Of a DNA stretch of 64,000 nucleotides, positions 31,553-39,149 are shown one piece after another. Below the pieces are notes generated by a model, which did no database searches, was not told the origin of the DNA, and saw only the letters and a program-made list of their open reading frames with translations. Each line of letters begins with the position of its first letter. The first letter of the stretch is position 1. Source of the DNA: Arthrobacter cheniae (GTDB lineage Bacteria; Actinomycetota; Actinomycetes; Actinomycetales; Micrococcaceae). The stretch is from positions 1-64,000 of the forward strand of contig NZ_QZVT01000006.1 in the NCBI RefSeq assembly GCF_003602275.1, written 5' to 3'. The translations under genes and the position numbers were made by a program.

Positions 31553-32107
31553 CTAGTCCGCGAACCGCGCAGAGTCGATCGAATCGATGGAATCGAAGGG
31601 CACCGTCAAGACATCGCGCTTCGACGACGGCTGCCGGCTATCACCGGGAGCGACCAGCCCGAGCTCGAAGAAGTCTGCGCCCACCCTCTCGATGAAGCCC
31701 GCATGAGGCGAAGGCGCCATTGCCAACCAGAGCGACACATTCGCCCTGTCCCTCGATAGCACGCGCAGGACTGATCCCAGACCCAGCCTTGCCGCGACTC
31801 CGGCCAGAGGCTGGCCCACATTCCGACTCGGACCTCGAAGGACCAGTAGCGAGGAAAGCGGCACGATGACCGAGCGGTCGTCGACAACCACCGCGATCCA
31901 CTCGGACCCGACATTCGTCAGGATTCCCGTAATGGTCCTCCCCCCGTGCGTCGTCAACCCCAGCGGCCGGCCGACCTGCCCTACCAGTCGCTGCACGAGG
32001 GTAAGCCGGGCCTGCTCGGAGCGCGTCCGGTCCCGGATCTCACTCTCCTGCTGAGCAGTGGTCGCGGAGTGAAGTTGCGACTCGAGGTCATTGGACAACG
32101 TCCCCAA
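31553..32107 (-). CDS. Conserved actinobacterial protein, 5' end replaced by element insertion
   Basis: A protein of 184 residues from a TTG at 32107. Its middle (GQVGRPLGLTTHGGRTITG, then LTNVGSEWIAVVVDDRSVIV) looks like a small Sm-like beta-barrel; the function of this family is unknown to me. The natural beginning is missing: the codons for MRWDALFN lie 11.7 kb away at 43857-43834, and join in frame to DLESQL at 32089. Residues 1-5 here (MGTLS) are therefore encoded by the element. The only strong ribosome-like site, GGGGAGG at 32130-32136 on the complement, is about 21 bases before the TTG, so present expression is doubtful. A second TTG at 32098 is an alternative start. Confidence 0.8.
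   Translation of the reverse strand: MGTLSNDLESQLHSATTAQQESEIRDRTRSEQARLTLVQRLVGQVGRPLGLTTHGGRTITGILTNVGSEWIAVVVDDRSVIVPLSSLLVLRGPSRNVGQPLAGVAARLGLGSVLRVLSRDRANVSLWLAMAPSPHAGFIERVGADFFELGLVAPGDSRQPSSKRDVLTVPFDSIDSIDSARFAD
32090..32093. other. Left attachment junction (attL)
   Basis: The shared core read on the complement is CAAT. To its left lies host coding sequence (GACCTCGAGTCG on the complement, DLES), to its right element sequence. The element-side flank on the complement is TTTGGGGACGTTGTC. Confidence 0.8.
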
Positions 32108-32286
32108 AGTACACAGGCCAACGAGCGTCCTCCCCTGTGTCTACTATCGATCTCAGAGGTTGCCAGGATCCAGAGGATGCGGAGCCCTACAGGTGTCCCG
32201 CCAGCGGCGGAACCTAGATCGCGCAGGCCAGCGGCTACAGCGCGTTTCCCCCACTCAAGATTCCCTCCCTATATAAGGAGCTCAAA

Positions 32287-33378
32287 ATGGCACGTGGCTA
32301 TAACGCCTTCGCCGACATCGTGAAGACCACGACCGACGGCGTAGACCTCAACCAGATTTGGAGAGAGTTCCAAGAGACTCTGTCCATCGTCAACACACAG
32401 CGGAGCGGTCTTGCTTCGTTGTTCACCTACACGACGAACGCACCAGCTGAGGAAGTTGCTCAGACGGCGGGCAGCGAGGACGACTTCGAGGAGTCCTCCG
32501 AATTCGGCGTCCCGAAGGCAATCAGGAACGGCTGCGAAATCATCAAGGTGGGTTTCCCGCTCCGCTGGTTCGACGCTGCTACCCGATTCACCACTGCCTT
32601 TCTCCGAGACGCGCCCGCTGCGCAGGTCGAAGCTGTTCACGCTCGCGCGTTGGAGTCGGACAACCGGCTCGTATTCAAAGCAGTGTTGCGAGCATTGCTG
32701 GTGCAGACCACCGTAGCCACCCGCGCAAAGAATGAGGACGGGACCCCGATCTACGCGTTGTGGGACGGCGCAGCTGACTCTGTCCCGCCAAAGTTCGAAG
32801 GCAACAACCATGCGGCAGGTCATACGCATTACCTCACGTCACAGTCCGCCACCATTGACGGCGTCGATCTGCGCGACCTCATCCGGCACGTAACCCATCA
32901 CGGCTACGGCTCCCCCAAGGGCGACCAGATGCTGATTCTGGTCAACCCGATTGAGGGCGAGACCGTCCAAAACCTCCGGGTAGCCAACGGTTCTCCGTTC
33001 GACTTCATCCCCAGCGCGGGGGCACCGTCCTACCTGACCAATGAGGTACTTGTCGGTGACCGTCCTCCTGCCGAATTCAACGGGCTGAAGGTGCTCGGCG
33101 GATTCGGAGAAGCGTGGATCGTTGAGTCGTACCTCGTTCCTCAGGGGTACGTCATCTCTCTTGCATCGGGCGGTCCCGGCTCACCGCGGAACCCCCTCGC
33201 GCTTCGCGAACACCCACGCCCCGAGTTCCAGGGATTACGGCAGATCCCCGGCGCAGCCGACTACCCCCTCATGAATTCGTACTACGCACGCGGATTCGGA
33301 GTCGGTGCCGCAAACCGTGGCGCGGCTGCTGTCATGCAGGTCACCACGAACGTGGCCTACACCAGCCCTGCCATCTGA
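32287..33378 (+). CDS. HK97-fold major capsid-like protein
   Basis: A 363-residue protein that I recognise as close in layout to major capsid proteins of actinobacterial phages. Landmarks are GFPLRWFDAATRFTTAFL (about 96-113), the helix AQVEAVHARALESDNRLVF, the HYLTS...HLTHHGYG-like DLIRHVTHHGYGSP region (about 197-215), LILVNPIEGE, and a C-terminal part with YPLMNSYYARGFGVG and AVMQVTTN. AAGGAG lies six bases before the ATG. A 15-bp hairpin follows seven bases after the stop. No portal, protease or scaffold gene is next to it, which is unusual for a phage structural gene. An encapsulin-like shell is a less likely alternative, as no cargo enzyme is adjacent. Confidence 0.75.
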   Translation: MARGYNAFADIVKTTTDGVDLNQIWREFQETLSIVNTQRSGLASLFTYTTNAPAEEVAQTAGSEDDFEESSEFGVPKAIRNGCEIIKVGFPLRWFDAATRFTTAFLRDAPAAQVEAVHARALESDNRLVFKAVLRALLVQTTVATRAKNEDGTPIYALWDGAADSVPPKFEGNNHAAGHTHYLTSQSATIDGVDLRDLIRHVTHHGYGSPKGDQMLILVNPIEGETVQNLRVANGSPFDFIPSAGAPSYLTNEVLVGDRPPAEFNGLKVLGGFGEAWIVESYLVPQGYVISLASGGPGSPRNPLALREHPRPEFQGLRQIPGAADYPLMNSYYARGFGVGAANRGAAAVMQVTTNVAYTSPAI

Positions 33379-33384
33379 TGGACC

Positions 33385-33426
33385 GCGGTGTGCTGACAGT
33401 TCTCAGCGGCTCTGTCAGCACACCGC
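33385..33426 (+). terminator. Long hairpin just after the capsid gene
   Basis: A perfect 15-bp inverted repeat (33385-33399 with 33412-33426) with a 12-base loop, beginning seven bases past the capsid stop. No T run follows, and the next gene starts 38 bases later, so it may be a partial terminator or a 3'-end stabiliser that raises capsid expression relative to downstream genes. Confidence 0.65.
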
Positions 33427-33464
33427 TCAAAAGCCGCTATGCCGCTGGCAAAGGAAGAACCTTC

Positions 33465-33971
33465 ATGAACAAGTGGAACTGGATTCTGGACCCCAATCGC
33501 CGAGGGACTAACCCTGACGTACACGCAGGGTACATGGCTGACGGGGTGCTCCAAGTCATTGCCGATGCTGACGAAGCTTGGCCGCACAACGACACCGTTG
33601 TGAACGACCCCATCCTGTCTGAACTGATCGAAATGTCCGTAAATGCCCGTCAGACGGGCGTATATCTACCCGCTGTAGTTCCGACCGAGTTCCAGGTAAA
33701 AGTCGTCCCAGCCGGCAGTTTTGCATCCCCTGCCGAGTACGTAGGGACAACTCAGTACGGCGCCCCGACCGATACCGGGACAACATGCTGCGATCGGTGC
33801 TGGAGTAGGTGGAATGTATCCGGCCAAGGAGTTCACAGGTCAGAAGAGTCGAAGACTCTATGGGTGAACGCGGGAGCAATCATCGTCAGCTTCTCCCTCT
33901 GCCCCGAGTGCGCGGACTACCTCGATGAATCCTTCGGCCCGCTTGTCTTCGGTAGGGGACGAGTCGAGTGA
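33465..33971 (+). CDS. Element protein with Cys-pair motifs, unknown
   Basis: A 168-residue protein starting at the ATG at 33465, which has AAGGAAG seven bases upstream; the open frame extends further left but only across the hairpin. Two Cys pairs, CCDRCW and LCPECADY, about 45 residues apart, could bind one zinc ion. I recognise no family. It sits directly after the capsid gene and overlaps the next gene by four bases, so a role in particle assembly or DNA packaging is possible, but that is only context. Confidence 0.65.
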   Translation: MNKWNWILDPNRRGTNPDVHAGYMADGVLQVIADADEAWPHNDTVVNDPILSELIEMSVNARQTGVYLPAVVPTEFQVKVVPAGSFASPAEYVGTTQYGAPTDTGTTCCDRCWSRWNVSGQGVHRSEESKTLWVNAGAIIVSFSLCPECADYLDESFGPLVFGRGRVE

Positions 33972-34633
33972 GCAGCTATACGGTCAAGCGCCCATGCCAA
34001 GCGACGGTGACAACGGCGAAATATGAGAACTTCGGCAAGCCGTGTCAGCGTCCTGCTGTCCACGGTGCTGACTTCTGCGTGAAGCATGGCGGGATAGAGC
34101 TGACTACAACCCCAGATGCCGTGCAGCGCCGCCTTATCAATCCAGCGCAGAGATGCACTGCGGTGCGATCGACTGGTGAACGGTGCAAGAAGTACGCCAT
34201 CAAAGGCAGTTTCGTTTGCAGGTCGCACGGTGGCAGCCTGCCGAACGTGAGGGCGAAGGCTAAAGAACGCATGGTCGAGCTTCTGAATCCCGCGCTGGCA
34301 GAGCTACAGAAGATCCTAAGCAAGGAAACCACCAGTGACTCTGACCGGCTGCGAGCGATCCAGATGGTGCTGGACCGGACGGGTAACCATGCGACCAGCG
34401 GCGTCATTGCAGAGGTTGAACTCAAGCCCTGGCAGAACATGGTTGACGGCCTTCTCGTAGACATGGGCGAGACTGTTGAACAGCCCGCACTCGACGCAGG
34501 TCAAGACCTCGATGACGAGAAGGCCTCAGCCGCAGAACTGACCTATCAGCACTTCGAAGAAGAAGTTTACGGCGGTGACGTAATACCTACGAGGATCGTT
34601 GGCTCAAAGAATCCTCCGAAGAACCACCGTTAG
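33968..34633 (+). CDS. Zinc-finger protein, small-terminase-like
   Basis: A 221-residue protein from a GTG that overlaps the previous stop. It has two similar Cys/His modules, each with the spacing Cys...GxxCxxxxxxGxxxCxxHGG (GKPCQRPAVHGADFCVKHGG and GERCKKYAIKGSFVCRSHGG). A helical region follows (NPALAELQKIL, then SDRLRAIQMVLDRTG) of a type I associate with phage small terminase subunits or similar packaging proteins. This assignment is tentative, because no large terminase is present in the element. If correct, the protein could redirect packaging by a helper phage's terminase. Confidence 0.55.
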   Translation: MSSYTVKRPCQATVTTAKYENFGKPCQRPAVHGADFCVKHGGIELTTTPDAVQRRLINPAQRCTAVRSTGERCKKYAIKGSFVCRSHGGSLPNVRAKAKERMVELLNPALAELQKILSKETTSDSDRLRAIQMVLDRTGNHATSGVIAEVELKPWQNMVDGLLVDMGETVEQPALDAGQDLDDEKASAAELTYQHFEEEVYGGDVIPTRIVGSKNPPKNHR

Positions 34634-35021
34634 GTATGACACCCGGCAGGGTCGCCTGTCTTGGACCAATCAGCACACCGTCTGCAGTCCTAAGCCAGTC
34701 CTGGTACCCGGTGTCTGGTAATCGAGCCTTCCCTAGGTACGTGATCGTCACTTCATCATTATTTGCGGCACGCCCAACACAGAGCGCCCTCCCCAGCTTC
34801 CGACGTATGTCTGAAGGGTGACCACCTCTTACGTCGTACTGAATCCGAAGTTTCACCTTCGCATCCGGCAGCAGCTTCCCTAGGATCACCGACATCGAGT
34901 CATCCTTCCAACTGTCACTGATCCACTCGAGGAACCGCTGGTCTTCGCCGGGAGACAGGCAATGAACAATTACGTCGAACCACTTACGGTTCCGTGGCCG
35001 TGTCGGCCCAACATGATCCAT
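34587..35021 (-). CDS. Element protein, unknown, opposite strand
   Basis: A 144-residue protein convergent with the zinc-finger gene, overlapping it by 47 bases. GAGGGG lies six bases before the ATG at 35021, which supports a real start. It appears soluble, with no membrane segment and no motif I recognise. It is divergent from the HTH regulator gene and may share its control region. The overlap and the lack of a family make it the least certain protein gene in this part. Confidence 0.55.
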   Translation of the reverse strand: MDHVGPTRPRNRKWFDVIVHCLSPGEDQRFLEWISDSWKDDSMSVILGKLLPDAKVKLRIQYDVRGGHPSDIRRKLGRALCVGRAANNDEVTITYLGKARLPDTGYQDWLRTADGVLIGPRQATLPGVIPNGGSSEDSLSQRSS

Positions 35022-35104
35022 CGGTTCCCCTCAATGCTAGAAGCTGATGGAAGCAAGCCTGTGCGCGACCCTTCATTGCTGCAAACCCATGTAATTGCAA
35101 GTCA

Positions 35105-35134
35105 TTGTCAAGAAGGACAATTATAGGATATAAT
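35105..35134 (+). promoter_or_regulatory. Sigma-70-like promoter with embedded palindrome
   Basis: TTGTCA at 35105-35110 and a perfect TATAAT at 35129-35134 with an 18-base spacer, in an AT-rich island between divergent genes. A palindrome TTGTC-aagaag-GACAA (35105-35120) covers the -35 element and GTAATT occurs on both sides (35091 and 35135), so a repressor, perhaps the HTH protein downstream, could bind here. It points toward the HTH and primase genes. Confidence 0.7.
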
Positions 35135-35257
35135 GTAATTACCGAAGCAAGGCGAGCGCAACTTGTTAACACAAGCTAGGCGCACGAGTTTCAGCACCCC
35201 GCAGTAGTGGCTGGCGGGAAGAAACTCCGGTTTGAGATTACTCACTGGAGTTTAGTC

Positions 35258-35575
35258 ATGCATACAAAGTTTGGTGTTCAGCCAGCACGAGAAGTTCTTC
35301 GGTCACAGCGATGGAGTATCGCGAAAGCGGCTGACAAGATAGGCGTCCCCGAGCTGCATCTATATGCAGTCCTATATGGACGTACAGCGCCTTCTCAACC
35401 AGTTCGCGACCGTCTACCAGTCCTTCTATCGGTAGACGCGAACGATCTGTTCACGAAAGGTGCACTCGCCGCTGAGTATGATCCTCGCCGCGGCCCGGGT
35501 GGAAAACAGCGCCCAAAGGAAGATTGGCTCAACCCGGCCCTAGAGAACTTTCCTGGGGTGACCCACGATGCCTGA
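35258..35575 (+). CDS. Small helix-turn-helix regulator
   Basis: A 105-residue protein. The segment PAREVLRSQRWSIAKAADKI, followed by GVPELHLYAVLYGR, has the shape of a Cro/CI-type helix-turn-helix (about residues 9-45). The ATG at 35258 has TGGAG seven bases upstream; a GTG at 35207 would add 17 residues but has no ribosome site. It overlaps the primase gene by eight bases and is transcribed from the promoter at 35105-35134. It is the best candidate for the switch or copy-control regulator of the element. Confidence 0.7.
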   Translation: MHTKFGVQPAREVLRSQRWSIAKAADKIGVPELHLYAVLYGRTAPSQPVRDRLPVLLSVDANDLFTKGALAAEYDPRRGPGGKQRPKEDWLNPALENFPGVTHDA

Positions 35576-37712
35576 TTCAACGAACGAAAAAACCCCCAGC
35601 CGGCGGGTACAGGCTGAGGGCGATTCCGGTCTTGGTTTGCAGTTCCAAGGGTCGAACAACATGAGCAATAGCAATTGTATCTCGGAAACAAGTTCTGAGA
35701 CTGGTTCCCCCACCCTCGCAGAGGGCCTGGCGTCAAGCACTGTAGATCCTCCTCAAGCCCTGCACTATGCGCTGCAGTACGCAGCAAAAGGCTGGCCAGT
35801 ATTCCCGGTATATGGCATTGTCCAGGGACGTTGCACGTGCAAAGACGGCATCAAATGCGACAACGCTGGTAAGCATCCTAGGACGTCGAATGGCGTCAAC
35901 GGTGCAACTACCGATCCGCAAACTGTAAGGGCCTGGTGGACGCAGTGGCCCGACGCAAACATTGGTCTAGCTTGCGGCCAAGTGTCCGGCTTCTTCGCTG
36001 TGGATGTTGATGCAAAAAGCGGCGGCTTCGAAAGCATCGGCGCATTCGGACAACTTCCTGAGACCCTCAGCGTCATCACCGGGGGTGGCGGCAAGCACCT
36101 GTTATTTAAGTACCCCGCTGATGGCGTCCGCTTGGGTAACAAGGTCGGTTGGCTCAGAGGTGTCGACGTCCGATCAGATGGAGGCTACGTCGTCGCAGCG
36201 CCTAGTTTGCACAGTTCTGGTGCACGCTACTCGTGGCAGAACGAGGAAGTAGAGATCATAGAACCGCCTCTAGGGCTTATCGAATCTATCCGTGGTAGTT
36301 CCACCCGCAAGGACTATTCAACCGACCTGAAGGACAGTCTCAGCATCCTTGAGGGCATTCCAGAAGGTGAGCGCGACGACGTGCTATTCCGCTGGGCGTG
36401 TAGGTTGCGTCGTCAACATTCCACGGACGCAGACAAGGGTCGAAGAGTCGTCACGCTCCTTGTACTGGAGGCTGCGAACAACTCCGGCTTCCCCGAGAAC
36501 CAAGCTCGCATCAAGGTTGAGCAGGCCTTCAAGATGGATCACCCGGATGAGACACTGCCGATCTATGACCCGGACGGCTTTGTAAGTGACGAAGATCTTG
36601 ACCCTTCATGGGTCCCGGAGAATCTTGACGATGTCTTGAGCGGCCAGTACCTGACGCCTCAGCCGGCCATTCTCCGCCGGAGTGACAGCGTGGCAATGCT
36701 GTATCCGGGCCTAATCCACGCTTTCTACGGAGAGCCGGAGTCGGGTAAGTCGTTCGTCGCACAATGGGCAGCTGCCGAAGTTCTCAGAGATGGTGGCAGT
36801 GTGCTCTATCTGGACTACGAGTCGGATCGGGGCACAGTTGTCGAGCGCCTACTGCTCATGGGGGTAGATAAAGAGGCAGTGCGAAGAGGTTTCGTCTATC
36901 TTCGTCCGGATGCCGCTCCTAACAGAGGCTTAAAGACCCTGCTAAACCACGCATACGCCCTGGCAGTCGTGGACGGCGTGACGGAGGCGCTTAGCCAATC
37001 AAACGTGAAGTCGATCGACAATGATGAAGTCACTAAGTGGATTCGTCAGGTTCCGCGCAGAATAGGCGAAGAAACCGGCGCTGCAGTTGTCATGGTGGAT
37101 CATGTGACCAAGTCCAGGGAAGGCCGCGGTAGGTACGCACTGGGAGCCCAAGCAAAGCTCGCCGCTATAACTGGAGCGGCCTTTACATTCGAGACAGGTG
37201 AGCCGTTAGCACCCGGGAAGAAAGGATCAATCCTAATTCGTGTTGCAAAAGACCGGCCGGGTGGCGTGAGGCCACATGGTGATAATTGGCGCGCGGGAGA
37301 CAAGACCCAGGAAATCGCTACTGTCTTTGTCGACTCTACACAAGCGAGCAAGATCACTATATCGGTCGACCCGCCGGCACGGATTGCAGCCCAGTTCCGA
37401 GAGGACCTACAGGACATTCAAGCATGCCTGGCCGTGTACAGATTGGTGAAGGAAACGCCGGGAATCATCGTCGGTGCGCTTAAGAAGGGCATCACCAGCG
37501 CTACGGGAATCGGCGAGAGTCAACGCCTCGGTGACGTCATAGCGATGGCGAAGCTCAAAGGCCTGATTAGGACCGAAACCGGCGCGAGAAATAGCGTGCA
37601 GCACTATCTATCTGATGGCCAGGACCTCACGGATTGGGTTCGATCAATCCACGCCCGAGACGTAGTCATTCCGGAGGATCTAGAACGGCTCGCAGGGATC
37701 AAGCCAGAATGA
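35568..37712 (+). CDS. Bifunctional primase-polymerase with RepA-type helicase domain
   Basis: A 714-residue replication protein. The Prim-Pol domain (about 60-230) shows GWPVFPVYGI, a CxC...C cluster, the metal-binding VDVDAKSGG (about 145) and GGGGKHLLFKYP. A RecA-like hexameric helicase domain follows, with Walker A YGEPESGKSFVAQW (about 386) and Asp-containing strands AYALAVVDG (about 464) and AAVVMVDHVTK (about 508). The C-terminal end looks like a winged helix. Such proteins initiate replication of phages, satellites and plasmids. The start is uncertain: 35568 is given, but a minus-strand terminator lies within its first 18 codons, so an ATG at 35661 is a possible start. Confidence 0.87.
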   Translation: MPDSTNEKTPSRRVQAEGDSGLGLQFQGSNNMSNSNCISETSSETGSPTLAEGLASSTVDPPQALHYALQYAAKGWPVFPVYGIVQGRCTCKDGIKCDNAGKHPRTSNGVNGATTDPQTVRAWWTQWPDANIGLACGQVSGFFAVDVDAKSGGFESIGAFGQLPETLSVITGGGGKHLLFKYPADGVRLGNKVGWLRGVDVRSDGGYVVAAPSLHSSGARYSWQNEEVEIIEPPLGLIESIRGSSTRKDYSTDLKDSLSILEGIPEGERDDVLFRWACRLRRQHSTDADKGRRVVTLLVLEAANNSGFPENQARIKVEQAFKMDHPDETLPIYDPDGFVSDEDLDPSWVPENLDDVLSGQYLTPQPAILRRSDSVAMLYPGLIHAFYGEPESGKSFVAQWAAAEVLRDGGSVLYLDYESDRGTVVERLLLMGVDKEAVRRGFVYLRPDAAPNRGLKTLLNHAYALAVVDGVTEALSQSNVKSIDNDEVTKWIRQVPRRIGEETGAAVVMVDHVTKSREGRGRYALGAQAKLAAITGAAFTFETGEPLAPGKKGSILIRVAKDRPGGVRPHGDNWRAGDKTQEIATVFVDSTQASKITISVDPPARIAAQFREDLQDIQACLAVYRLVKETPGIIVGALKKGITSATGIGESQRLGDVIAMAKLKGLIRTETGARNSVQHYLSDGQDLTDWVRSIHARDVVIPEDLERLAGIKPE
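35587..35620 (-). terminator. Rho-independent terminator on the minus strand
   Basis: On the complement: CCCTCAGCC, a ten-base loop, GGCTGGGGG, then TTTTTT (plus-strand arms 35593-35601 and 35612-35620, A run 35587-35592). This is a textbook intrinsic terminator for leftward transcription, yet it lies inside the 5' end of the primase frame. It would stop leftward transcripts, for example antisense RNA from the replication region, before the HTH gene. Confidence 0.75.
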
Positions 37713-38245
37713 CACAGAATGACTTAGTACAGATGATTGCCCTAGTCAGAGGCTAGTTGAGGTTGTGCCGTTCTAGTCATTCTGAGCCATTCTAGTCTTA
37801 GTCCGAGCTAGTAGTTCTAGCCGTTCTGGACTCTATTGATCCAGAACGGCGAACAGCTCAATTCGCTAAGTAGATGAATTGGCAGCATGTACTCGAATTC
37901 TCGTACCTAACAACAGAGCTCGAGGAACTACTTGAGTACGGTAGATGCCAGGAAACAGCAAGCCAGAAGAGGCTGTCGTTGTAGTCCCACCCGCAACCAA
38001 CGTCCCCTAGAAACTTCTGGCACCAGGCCGCAACGGCTACAACCCTGCCGAATCGTGCCAGTTCAGGCCCCCAGAAGCTTTGAGACCGGAGTTGGGTAAT
38101 CTATCAGCCGTCGTAACCAAGGGCTTTAGATGGCCGCTCAGCCTCATCCAACCTCTTCTACAAAAGAGGTTTTACACAACCTCATCTGCCTGTTCTAGTT
38201 GTCGATCGCCAGGGGGTCCCTGGTAATAGGACAAGGAGCAGGAAC
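37713..38245. other. Repeat-rich noncoding region, possible replication origin
   Basis: A 533-base AT-richer stretch after the primase gene. It begins with repeated AGAATGAC (37707 region, twice) and their inverse GTCATTCT, several GTTCTAG or CCGTTCT blocks, and inverted repeats at 37820-37850, 37859-37881 (CAATTC/GAATTG), 38150-38171 (AACCTCTT/AAGAGGTT) and 38209-38223 (CCAGGG/CCCTGG). No open frame of coding character is visible. Clustered short repeats next to a primase/helicase gene suggest an origin, but promoter or packaging functions are also possible. Confidence 0.5.
37820..37850. repeat. 11-bp inverted repeat
   Basis: GCCGTTCTGGA at 37820-37830 and its exact complement at 37840-37850 around CTCTATTGA. 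The longest perfect dyad of the putative origin region, with no T run to suggest termination. Confidence 0.75.
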
Positions 38246-38491
38246 ATGAATCACTCTGCAATCCCAACCCAGAAAGCCAGCAACTCCACGCCACTCGTTA
38301 TCCTCACGACCGACTCGGACGTAGTCCACGCCGCACTCCCCTATCTTCTTGCCGAGGACTTGGCAGGTCGGGCCCTCTGTGGCACGGAGGGCTTCGCTGA
38401 GACGATTGCTGGTCAGCTACTCAGCATTGATCCGACCGGTGACGACAACGTCACCTGCGCCCGTTGCAGGAGGTCTCAGTCATGGTGCTAG
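38246..38491 (+). CDS. Small element protein with terminal Cys motif
   Basis: An 81-residue protein with AAGGAG seven bases before the ATG. Near its C-terminus it has CGTEGF and CARCRRSQSWC, which could bind zinc together with other residues. The middle resembles short actinophage proteins in style, but I do not recognise a family. Its last ten bases overlap the start of the serine recombinase gene, suggesting coupled translation. Confidence 0.65.
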   Translation: MNHSAIPTQKASNSTPLVILTTDSDVVHAALPYLLAEDLAGRALCGTEGFAETIAGQLLSIDPTGDDNVTCARCRRSQSWC

Positions 38492-39147
38492 CCGTTGTCT
38501 ATCTCCGCGTATCAACGAACGCCCAGGCGACCGACGGTTACGGGCTGGCCGCGCAGCTTGCCGACTGCACGAGGTACGCCACAGCGCAGGGCATGGAGAT
38601 CTACGCAGTGCGACGGGATGAAGGAGTGTCCGGAGCTAAGCCAGCCCATGAACGACCAGGGCTAACCGATGCGCTGTCTCTGCTTGCCGATGCTGACGCA
38701 TTGGTCACCGCGAGGCTGGACCGTTTGGCTCGCGCCCTCACCACACAAGAAGCGATCCTTGCCGAGGTCTGGAACACCGAGGCGGCGATGCACACAGCGG
38801 ATGCCGGGGAATGGAAGCAGGACGACCCTGACGATCCCATGCGAACGGCAATGCGGCAGATGGCCGGCATCTTCGCGCAGCTTGATCGAGCAATGGTCAT
38901 CAAGCGCATGAAGGATGGACGCTCAGCCAAGGCCAGAGCAGGCGGGAAAGCTAGCGGCAGCTACCCCTACGGCTGGAATAAGCAGGGACCCGTACCTGCC
39001 GAACAGGACGTCCTAGCCCGAGTCCAGGGTTGGCGGCTTGACGGTCTAAGTTGGCCAGAGGTTGCCACCCGACTGAATGCTGACAGTCTGCTGAATAGAT
39101 CGGGCACGTTATGGACGAGTGCGAATATCGCGAAGATAATGGGCTGA
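38482..39147 (+). CDS. Small serine recombinase (resolvase/invertase family)
   Basis: A 221-residue protein with a complete resolvase catalytic domain. The nucleophile is Ser11 in VYLRVSTNAQ, followed by RLDRLARAL and the long E-helix region around MRQMAGIFAQLDRAMVIKRMKDG. The C-terminal part is short (SWPEVATRLNADSLLNRSG is a helix-turn-helix-like tail), so it is a resolvase-type enzyme and not a large integrase. AGGAGG eight bases upstream fixes the ATG at 38482. It might resolve multimers after replication or invert a segment; the integrase at 42346-43806 is the more likely integration enzyme. Confidence 0.88.
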   Translation: MVLAVVYLRVSTNAQATDGYGLAAQLADCTRYATAQGMEIYAVRRDEGVSGAKPAHERPGLTDALSLLADADALVTARLDRLARALTTQEAILAEVWNTEAAMHTADAGEWKQDDPDDPMRTAMRQMAGIFAQLDRAMVIKRMKDGRSAKARAGGKASGSYPYGWNKQGPVPAEQDVLARVQGWRLDGLSWPEVATRLNADSLLNRSGTLWTSANIAKIMG

Positions 39148-39149
39148 GC

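Noticed and set aside
33378..33464. A longer start for the 33465-33971 gene at 33378.
   Set aside because: The extension lies across the 15-bp hairpin and lacks a ribosome site, while the ATG at 33465 has AAGGAAG seven bases upstream.
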